8,913 nt of DNA, taken from NCBI GenBank assembly GCA_016932235.1, contig JAFGDF010000053.1:1-8913 (forward strand). The letters run 5' to 3'. A program made the position numbers and the translations under genes. The stretch is from Deltaproteobacteria bacterium (lineage in GTDB: Bacteria; Desulfobacterota; DSM-4660; Desulfatiglandales; HGW-15). Shown here one piece after another: positions 1-5,436 of the stretch (positions within the stretch are counted from its first letter, which is position 1; each line of letters begins with the position of its first letter). The notes beneath the pieces were generated by a model. That model saw nothing but the letters and a program-made list of their open reading frames with translations. It had not been told where the DNA came from and did not search any database.

Positions 1-1025
1 ATATGCTCGGAAGGGTGCTGGACGGTTTGGGCAACCCACTTGATAACGGGCCGCCTGTTAAATCCGAGGTTATGATGCCCATATACGCACCACCCATAAA
101 TCCTTTACAGCGATCAAGGATAACCGAGCCGATGGACGTCGGCATCCGTTCAATAGACTGTCTTAATACCCTTGGCAAAGGACAGCGAACGGCAATCATG
201 GCCGGCTCAGGGGTGGGGAAAAGCGTGTTGCTTGGAATGATGGCCAGATATACAAAGGCCGATATCAATGTTATCGGGCTTATCGGCGAGCGGGGAAGAG
301 AAGTCAGGGAGTTCATAGAATGTGATCTTGGGGAGGAAGGAATCAAACGTTCCGTAGTGATAGCGGCAACATCCGATACATCCCCCCTGATCCGTATGAG
401 GGGTGCTTATCTTGCTGCGGCCGTCGCTGAATTCTTCAGGGAACAGGGCAAAGATGTATTGTTAATGATGGATTCCATCACCCGTTTTGCCATGGCCGTA
501 AGGGAGATTGGCCTTTCCGCAGGCGAACCTCCCACGAGCAAGGCATATCCTCCGAGCACATTCTCTCACCTGCCCAGGCTTCTCGAAAGAGCCGGAACAA
601 ACGGAAATGGTGGATCGATCACCGGGATCTATTCCGTCCTTGTTGAGGGAGATGATATGAACGAACCAATAGCCGACGCTGTTAGGTCTATTGTGGACGG
701 CCATATCGTCCTTGACCGGGAGCTTTCATCAAAGGGGCATTATCCGGCTGTGAATATCCTTTCGAGTATCAGCAGGCTGATGAGTGAGGTGGTGGATAAA
801 GAACACCTGAAATCGGCCAATGAATTCCGAACGCTTTTGGCGGATTTTGCCAAGATCGAAGACCTGGTAAACCTCGGGGCATATGAGAAGGGAAACAACA
901 AGAGGGCGGACCGCGCCCTGGAAATGATAGATAAACTTAACGGGTTCCTTCAACAGGACAAAAACAGTCCCTCTTCAATGAAGGATGCCTATGCTAATAT
1001 GATCGGATTGCTTGGGAAAAATTGA
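1..1025 (+). CDS. fliI: Flagellar type III export ATPase FliI (5' end cut by window)
   Basis: ATPase of the flagellar export apparatus. As a hexamer at the cytoplasmic face of the export gate it helps unload chaperone-substrate complexes and supports export of rod, hook and filament proteins. The reading frame is open at the window edge; the first in-window ATG (position 3) is an internal Met, because the following GRVLDGLGNPLD motif normally lies about 100 residues into the roughly 440-aa protein. The visible 340 residues hold the P-loop AGSGVGKS (visible residues 67-74), the GERGREVREF segment with the likely catalytic Glu (about 96), the Walker B strand DVLLMMDS (151-158) and the ATPase signature around PPSTFSHLPRLLERAG. 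The C-terminal helical domain is complete. FliI is separated from the F1-beta and virulence SctN relatives by context: fliJ, fliK, flgD and flgE follow. An unusual 564-base gap separates it from fliJ, which normally follows closely. Confidence 0.97.
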   Translation, partial: MLGRVLDGLGNPLDNGPPVKSEVMMPIYAPPINPLQRSRITEPMDVGIRSIDCLNTLGKGQRTAIMAGSGVGKSVLLGMMARYTKADINVIGLIGERGREVREFIECDLGEEGIKRSVVIAATSDTSPLIRMRGAYLAAAVAEFFREQGKDVLLMMDSITRFAMAVREIGLSAGEPPTSKAYPPSTFSHLPRLLERAGTNGNGGSITGIYSVLVEGDDMNEPIADAVRSIVDGHIVLDRELSSKGHYPAVNILSSISRLMSEVVDKEHLKSANEFRTLLADFAKIEDLVNLGAYEKGNNKRADRALEMIDKLNGFLQQDKNSPSSMKDAYANMIGLLGKN

Positions 1026-1191
1026 TGTTTTACATTAATTTCCGGTTAAGATCTTGCATAAACCTCTTTTAAAAGCAAATAAGGTTGGAGATCATGACGG
1101 TTTTCTTAACGGGGTATCTCACAAAGAATACCACCGGATTGTGCAGTGTCCGGGTTTTTAAAGGTTTACGCCCGTAAACTCTGTTGGAATG

Positions 1192-1354
1192 ATCGAAATC
1201 GAAATCGGGATCGAAATCGAAAGAAAATAAAATGACGGTTGGACACGAAAAGCTTGATGTCTCCTGCCTTTCAATCGGCTATTGTGTGAAGGAAAACTCA
1301 GCAGTCTATGGATTTCAGGAAATCGATTTCGATCCCGATAGCGATTTCGATTTT
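1192..1354. repeat. Inverted GAAATC/GATTTC arrays
   Basis: Positions 1192-1222 carry repeated ATCGAAATCG units around a GGGATC core. Positions 1319-1354 carry the reverse-complement pattern, ATCGATTTCGATCCCGAT and onward. They flank the short four-helix-bundle-like relic. In the relic's reading frame the right array encodes an acidic DFDPDSDFDF tail. Confidence 0.75.
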
Positions 1355-1366
1355 AAGGACGACATC
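1232..1366 (+). pseudogene. Internally deleted relic of a four-helix-bundle (23S rRNA intervening-sequence-like) protein gene
   Basis: A short frame starts MTVGHEKLDVSCLSIGY. This closely resembles, from memory, the N-terminus of bacterial four-helix-bundle proteins of the 23S rRNA intervening-sequence family (typically HEKLDVYRLSIGYVAW). It then jumps within a few residues to VYGFQEIDFDPDSDFDFKDD, an acidic tail of the kind encoded by GATTTC repeats at the 3' end of such genes. The roughly 80-100 central residues forming the helical bundle are missing, so no working product is expected. The frame stays open to 1462 only by reading through the hairpin repeat. There is no good ribosome-binding site before the ATG at 1232. 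I infer an internal deletion like those that give rise to MITE-type elements. The alternative is a chance ORF across repeats; the N-terminal match is what argues against this. Confidence 0.5.
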
Positions 1367-1504
1367 TATATGACAAGGTGGATGTGTTCAAATATTTCGG
1401 GGTTTGATAAACAGGGTTGCAGACTGACAGGGCTTAGTAAGCGTAAACCCCGAAATATTTGAACACTGGAAGATCCGGTGGACTTTTTTCTGAGATGTCG
1501 TCCT
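1356..1504. repeat. Nested perfect hairpin arms in right half of the foldback element
   Basis: The 22-base arm 1384-1405, beginning GTGTTCAAATATTTCGGGG, is exactly reverse-complementary to 1445-1466, with a 39-base loop. Around it, AGGACGACATCT (1356-1367) is exactly complementary to 1493-1504. A further small stem, TTCTGAGA (1488-1495) with TCTCAGAA (1504-1511), overlaps the outer arm and would compete with it. There is no T-run in the position expected for an intrinsic terminator. Positions 1380-1402 recur as an identical 23-base reverse complement at 7918-7940. Confidence 0.85.
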
Positions 1505-1589
1505 CTCAGAAACAGCCGTCACCTTCACTTAATAATACCCATATATATAGATTAATATTTTTGCAAGATCCTAACCGGAAACTAAAATA

Positions 1590-2039
1590 ATGGGATTTAA
1601 ATTCAGATACGAATCTTCGATAGCATACAGATCGCACTTAAAAGAAAAGGCCGGGATAGAACTGGCAAAAGCTCAAACCTATCTGAGAGAGTGTAATGAT
1701 TTGATGAGATCTTATCAGGAATCTCTCCTGCAGGCCGGATCAGACCTTGACAAGGATCTGAGGGCGGGTATCCCGTCTCACGTTTTAAAAAGTCACTCCG
1801 GGTATATTGCGGGCCTGGAAAAAAAGATCGAGGTCCAGTCCAGGCTGATAACCAGGGCCAGGAATCTTGTGAACGAGAAGCTAAAGATCCTGCAGGCCAA
1901 AACAACAGAATGCAGGATTTTTGAGAAATTAAAGGAAAAGGATCTTAAGAAATGGAACCATCAACAAAATCACAGGGAACAGAAGGAAACAAACGAAACA
2001 GCTGTTTTAAGGTGTGGTCGAGATTATCTGCCGGGTTGA
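1590..2039 (+). CDS. fliJ: Flagellar export stalk/chaperone-escort protein FliJ
   Basis: FliJ is the small coiled-coil central stalk of the FliI hexamer, analogous to the gamma subunit of F1-ATPase. It couples the ATPase to the FlhA export gate and recycles export chaperones. The 149-aa product is of normal length, almost wholly helical and charged, starting with the typical FKFRYESSIAYR segment. It has the two long heptad stretches expected of an antiparallel coiled coil (about 15-60 and 72-125) and a late EKLKEKDLKKWNHQ/REQKETNE segment matching the conserved end of the family. The sequence is weakly conserved, so position after fliI is important support. The start has only a weak GGAAA ribosome-binding site (1578-1582), which lies inside the right arm of the foldback element. 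The last 88 bases overlap the motE frame, suggesting translational coupling. Confidence 0.88.
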   Translation: MGFKFRYESSIAYRSHLKEKAGIELAKAQTYLRECNDLMRSYQESLLQAGSDLDKDLRAGIPSHVLKSHSGYIAGLEKKIEVQSRLITRARNLVNEKLKILQAKTTECRIFEKLKEKDLKKWNHQQNHREQKETNETAVLRCGRDYLPG

Positions 2040-2590
2040 AGAACCCCTTCCCCATAATAATCATTGTCCTTGTTCTTATGGTCCTTGCAAAAATCGCCGT
2101 AAGCGGTATCTTTCTCCAGTTTCAGCCCGTTTCTTTTACCGGTGCGCCCCTCGCCCTTGCAGAGGAACAAACCGGGGCGGAAGAACCGGACCCGGAAGAG
2201 ACAAAGATCCTTCTCAGAAAAAAGGAGGAAGACCTGATTGAAAGGGAGAACTCCCTGAAAAAGAGGGAACAGGCACTTGTCCCACTTGGCAAGGAGATTG
2301 ATTCTAAAATAGAAGAGCTTAACGAACTCCAGATAAGATTAACAGCCTATGCCGAAGATCTGGCGGAGAGAGAACAGGCACTGAAGGATTCCAGGATGGA
2401 ACATCTCGTGGCACTCTACAGTTCAATGGATCCTGAGAGGGCCGCTATCATAATGGATAAGTTGCAGAATGATATCATTGTCAGGATACTGTCCGGTATG
2501 AAAGGAAAATCCGCAGGACAGATTCTCTCCATGATGGACCCTGAAAAAGTCGCCTTGATCAGTGAAAAACTGTGCAGACTGGGAGAATAG
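1952..2590 (+). CDS. motE: MotE-like membrane-anchored coiled-coil protein with MgtE_N/FliG-like C-terminal domain
   Basis: A 212-aa protein with a basic N-terminal tail, one membrane segment (about 33-55, PFPIIIIVLVLMVLAKIAV), a charged coiled coil (about 80-148) and a C-terminal helical domain (about 151-210). In the last domain, YSSMDPERAAIIMDKL and SMMDPEKVALISEKL form the two-fold repeat seen in MgtE N-terminal and FliG-like domains. The coiled coil and C-terminal domain probably lie in the periplasm, by analogy with rhizobial MotE, a chaperone for the periplasmic motility protein MotC; the exact role in deltaproteobacteria is not established. Its place between fliJ and fliK is typical for this group. 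AAAGGAT at 1937-1942 lies 9 bases before the ATG and supports the 1952 start, although this makes an 88-base overlap with fliJ. A GTG at 2012 would shorten the tail. Confidence 0.8.
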   Translation: MEPSTKSQGTEGNKRNSCFKVWSRLSAGLKNPFPIIIIVLVLMVLAKIAVSGIFLQFQPVSFTGAPLALAEEQTGAEEPDPEETKILLRKKEEDLIERENSLKKREQALVPLGKEIDSKIEELNELQIRLTAYAEDLAEREQALKDSRMEHLVALYSSMDPERAAIIMDKLQNDIIVRILSGMKGKSAGQILSMMDPEKVALISEKLCRLGE

Positions 2591-2711
2591 GAAAATTTTA
2601 CCCATCCTGAATAACCCTCGGTAATTCCTGCCTGGATATCAAGCTTTCCTTTTTTTTAATTTCAAGTCTATCCAATTGAATTAACTGCAATATTAACATG
2701 TCCTTCCTGTT

Positions 2712-2727
2712 TGGCACAGTGATTGCT
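2712..2727 (+). promoter_or_regulatory. Sigma-54 (RpoN) promoter of fliK
   Basis: TGGCAC-AGTGA-TTGCT matches the sigma-54 consensus (TGGCAC-N5-TTGCW). The -24 GG (2713-2714) and -12 GC (2725-2726) are separated by exactly 10 bases. Transcription would start near 2738, leaving a leader of about 35 bases before the fliK ATG at 2773. It probably drives the hook module fliK-flgD-flgE. It lies inside the longest possible fliK reading frame, which argues against the upstream ATG at 2698. Confidence 0.87.
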
Positions 2728-2760
2728 CCACTATCTTTCAAAAAAGATCCGACCGGAAAC

Positions 2761-2764
2761 AGGA
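2761..2764 (+). promoter_or_regulatory. Ribosome-binding site deciding the fliK start
   Basis: AGGA lies 8 bases before the ATG at 2773. The alternative upstream ATG at 2698 is preceded by CAATATTAAC with no purine-rich site, and it is upstream of the predicted sigma-54 start point. Confidence 0.75.
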
Positions 2765-2772
2765 AAATAATT

Positions 2773-4590
2773 ATGGACAATATATTACATTTACAAATGG
2801 GATCGGGGAATTTCAGGTCGGAATTTCGGAAAAGGAACTCCACACCGAAAGATATCGGTAATAACCTCTTTCACAGCATGTTGACACAAAAAGAAAATTT
2901 TTCAGGGCAGAAATCATTCGGTGTCTCCCTATTCATGAATAAGGGATCGACAAAAAGCGGCCTGTTTGTGGGTGGAACTGATGGCAAATCAGATCCGATT
3001 CGAAAATTGGATGAAGTGATCCGGCATCTCGGCTTTCTTCATACACAGATCCAGCTTCCTGATTCGGCCATGCCACAAATTGTATCACTTCTTAAAGGTC
3101 AGGGTTTTTCCACGGAAAAAATCAATCAATTGATCCTGTCCTCGAAAGATAAGGACGGATTTTTAGATCTGGACAAACTCCTTGCCCGTCTGATGGATTC
3201 CTGCAACGTACTGAATAACGGTGAAAAAATTGAAGGAACTATCCTGACAGGTCAGGTCCCGAATGTGGAAGATATCCTTTTTAAAATGGGATTCGGCGCC
3301 GGTGAAGTGAAAACTGCGATTGAAAAATCCATCAATCAAAAAGGTGAACTTCTTCTCGGCAAATTGTCTGCAGAGATTGAGCGGTTTTTCCCCGAATCCG
3401 GAGACAGGCCCGACTTGCTCACAATGATGGAACAAAATGGAATCAATCTCAAGCACCAGATCCCTGACCGGCAAGAGCTTGCCTCCAGCCTTAAGGCAAA
3501 GTTGATAGGGATTTTGCAATTGCCTCCCCAGGACCTTCAAAAAATTTTCAAACAGAATATGGCCTCACTCTTAAGGGAGAAGGGCATGCCGCCGGAGGAG
3601 GTTAAATCTTTTCTGGAAAATATTGAGGTTAATCTACCCGGGACGAAATCAAAAGTAGCGCGGACAATGGATTTTGAGCAGGGAAAAATCCTGACCCTTG
3701 CCCTCCTTAAAAACAATCCCGGATCAGGAAAACAAGACTGGAATCAGAGGATATTAACGATTCTCCGGAATGAAAAGATAGTAACCGAACAGGACGGGGA
3801 TCTGTTTACGCCTGTTAAAAAGAGGGGCGTTAACCCGGCAAACCTTCCAGTTTATGGAGGACAGAAGAAGGTACATGCCGAACCATCGACAAAGGTCTAT
3901 GGGAATGATCCTCAATCCCCCGGAGAAAAAATGGTGATCCGAATGGATAGACATAATCAATATCTCCATATAGAAGAGATGAAAGGAACAGATCATGGGC
4001 TTCAGCGTGAGGGGCAATTCCAGTGGAAAAAGACGGTGACTCAAACGGTTAAGGACGTTCAAAATATTCAGATTAAAGAACCGACAGGGGATCAACATTT
4101 TCAAAAGATATCAAAGGATGTACAGGTCCCTGATGTCACGAACCAGGCAAAAAATCCCTTAAATATGCCCCAGCCTCTTCCAAAAATCCTTGACCGCATG
4201 GTCTTGATGATAAGGGCCGGAGAGCTAATAAGCAGGATGGTTATTCATCCTCCTGAGCTGGGCCGGCTCGATCTGAGCATTGCAATCAAAAACGGCCATC
4301 TTCAGGCCAACCTAAATGCTGAAAGTCCCATGGTCAAAGAAATCATTGAAGCCAATCTGAATCATCTAAAGCAGCAGCTGACCGATCAGGGCCTTATTGT
4401 GGAAAAGTTTGAAGTCATGGTGGGGCTCAATGACAAACAGTTCAGAGATGAAACCCCGTGGGACTGGAAAGGCCGAAAAACTCCTTCCCAAAGAGGAAAG
4501 GCCGACATTGAAGAAGATGAAGATCGGGTGATCAAAGGGGCTGCCGGATATTTTACGGACAATCCTAATAAAATTGATGTGCTCGTTTAA
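2773..4590 (+). CDS. fliK: Flagellar hook-length control protein FliK
   Basis: FliK is a secreted molecular ruler. Its N-terminal part is exported and measures hook length; its C-terminal domain then contacts FlhB and switches export from hook to filament proteins. From the 2773 start the protein has 605 residues, longer than the 405 of Salmonella, as is common in deltaproteobacteria. The C-terminal hook-control domain (about 469-560) has the conserved LPKILDRMVLMIRAG start, the HPPELGRLDLSI core and the VKEIIEANLNHLKQQL helix followed by GLIVEKFEVMVG. The rest is low in Cys, Gln/Lys-rich and poorly conserved. The N-terminal half holds three loosely similar helical units (near 103-146, 167-210 and 266-300), the first with an EF-hand-like DKDGFLDLD loop. 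The frame could extend to an ATG at 2698, but the promoter and ribosome-binding site favour 2773. Confidence 0.9.
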   Translation: MDNILHLQMGSGNFRSEFRKRNSTPKDIGNNLFHSMLTQKENFSGQKSFGVSLFMNKGSTKSGLFVGGTDGKSDPIRKLDEVIRHLGFLHTQIQLPDSAMPQIVSLLKGQGFSTEKINQLILSSKDKDGFLDLDKLLARLMDSCNVLNNGEKIEGTILTGQVPNVEDILFKMGFGAGEVKTAIEKSINQKGELLLGKLSAEIERFFPESGDRPDLLTMMEQNGINLKHQIPDRQELASSLKAKLIGILQLPPQDLQKIFKQNMASLLREKGMPPEEVKSFLENIEVNLPGTKSKVARTMDFEQGKILTLALLKNNPGSGKQDWNQRILTILRNEKIVTEQDGDLFTPVKKRGVNPANLPVYGGQKKVHAEPSTKVYGNDPQSPGEKMVIRMDRHNQYLHIEEMKGTDHGLQREGQFQWKKTVTQTVKDVQNIQIKEPTGDQHFQKISKDVQVPDVTNQAKNPLNMPQPLPKILDRMVLMIRAGELISRMVIHPPELGRLDLSIAIKNGHLQANLNAESPMVKEIIEANLNHLKQQLTDQGLIVEKFEVMVGLNDKQFRDETPWDWKGRKTPSQRGKADIEEDEDRVIKGAAGYFTDNPNKIDVLV

Positions 4591-4639
4591 TCCGCCAGAG
4601 GCGGGCAGGGGGTTGATTTCCCTCCGCTCTGCGGCGGGA
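4591..4639. repeat. REP-like GC-rich double hairpin between fliK and flgD
   Basis: Right after the fliK stop come two small hairpins: CCGCC-AGA-GGCGG (4592-4604) and CCGC-TCT-GCGG (4624-4634). The first half, 4591-4610, is also an imperfect reverse complement of the second, 4620-4639, so the two can pair with each other. No T-run follows, so it is not a classic terminator. Such hairpins could slow or partly stop transcription, or protect the upstream mRNA end; that is inference. Confidence 0.65.
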
Positions 4640-4668
4640 GTTCATTAGCATATGAAAGGAGTATATTC

Positions 4669-5349
4669 ATGATAACTGAGATAAGCGCGCTTCCGGGATT
4701 TGAAGAAGCCGGCCTCTACACGGAAAAATCGGAACAGGTCCTTGGCCGTGATGATTTTCTCAAGATGTTTCTCGCTCAGCTCAACCACCAGGATCCACTG
4801 AACCCCATGGACAGCTCGCAATTCAGCAGCCAGTTGGCCCAGTTCAGCAGTCTGGAGCAGCTTTTTAATGTGAATAACAACCTTGAATCCATCAAAAGCG
4901 TACAGGATACCGAAAGCAGTTTCCAGGCCCTTAACCTGATGGGAAAAATTATCGAGGCTGAAGGAAATGTATTGAATCTGGAACCCGGACAAATCTCCAC
5001 CGGCGGTTTTACCCTGGAAGAGAATGCCGATTGCTCCGTTCTGATAAGCGATGCCGACGGATTGCCTGTCAGGGAGCTGCACCTGGGCGTACTGGGGATT
5101 GGAGAGCACTCCTTTCAGTGGGACGGCCGGGATAACAAAGGAAATGATATGCCGGCAGGGATCTATGGCTTTGAAATGGCCGCCGTCAACCAGTCAGGAG
5201 ATCTTCTATCCGTGGAGACCAGGATCAGGGGAAGGATAACCAGGGTCAGCCTTGACGGAGCGGAATCCCTTGTTTATGTGGGGGAAATGCCCGTTGATAT
5301 CTCACAGATCATGGACGTAAGCCTCCCGGATACGGGCACCGACGAATAA
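4669..5349 (+). CDS. flgD: Flagellar hook capping/assembly protein FlgD
   Basis: FlgD forms the temporary cap at the hook tip and is needed for FlgE to polymerise; HAP1 (FlgK) later replaces it. The 226-aa product is of normal size. The conserved N-terminal export and scaffold region is clear (about 25-65: FLKMFLAQLNHQDPLNPMD, then SSQFSSQLAQFSSLEQL). The C-terminal part (about 110-200) reads as the FlgD tudor/Ig-like beta domains, with the WDGRDNKGNDMPAGIYGFEM block typical of the FlgD Ig-like repeat. A strong ribosome-binding site, AAAGGAG (4655-4661), lies 7 bases before the ATG. It sits between the ruler gene fliK and the hook gene flgE, presumably on the same transcript from the promoter at 2712, although the hairpins at 4591-4639 may lower read-through. 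Confidence 0.95.
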   Translation: MITEISALPGFEEAGLYTEKSEQVLGRDDFLKMFLAQLNHQDPLNPMDSSQFSSQLAQFSSLEQLFNVNNNLESIKSVQDTESSFQALNLMGKIIEAEGNVLNLEPGQISTGGFTLEENADCSVLISDADGLPVRELHLGVLGIGEHSFQWDGRDNKGNDMPAGIYGFEMAAVNQSGDLLSVETRIRGRITRVSLDGAESLVYVGEMPVDISQIMDVSLPDTGTDE

Positions 5350-5436
5350 TATGAGACCGGTATATGATAATCTTCCGGGCTCTTTCAGGTAATATTAATA
5401 ACTTTAGAAAAAATAATTAAAATATGGGAGGATAAA

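Larger units (their letters stand above)
1035..1585. mobile_element. Foldback (long imperfect inverted-repeat) element between fliI and fliJ
   Basis: The gap between fliI and fliJ is bounded by an inverted repeat: 1035-1058 and 1562-1585 match at 22 of 24 positions when one is reversed and complemented. Inside, the two halves keep pairing. CCACCGGAT (1131-1139) pairs with ATCCGGTGG (1473-1481) and GGTTTACGC (1163-1171) with GCGTAAACC (1441-1449); over 1131-1171 versus 1441-1481 I count 30 of 41 matches without gaps. TGACGG (1095-1100) and CCGTCA (1516-1521) also correspond. These pairs share a centre near 1306-1310, so the whole interval is one old palindrome. GAAATC-type arrays lie in opposite orientation in each half (1192-1222; 1319-1354). 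No transposase is present, so this looks like a non-autonomous, decayed element. I see no clear target-site duplication. The fliJ ribosome-binding site falls in the right arm. Confidence 0.7.

Noticed and set aside
1367..1462. Extension of the small frame from 1232 to its stop at 1462 as a real 76-aa gene
   Set aside because: Beyond about 1366 the frame only reads through the hairpin repeats, and the start lacks a good ribosome-binding site. The part before 1366 is kept as a relic, not a gene.
1026..1589. tRNA, other structured RNA or riboswitch in the fliI/fliJ gap
   Set aside because: The structure is explained by simple inverted repeats; no tRNA cloverleaf or known riboswitch core is visible.
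3163..3540. Minus-strand 125-aa frame opposite fliK
   Set aside because: It lies wholly antisense to a well-supported gene and resembles no family; the other minus-strand frames at 1603-1905, 4645-5109, 6502-6921 and 8533-8913 are the same kind of shadow.
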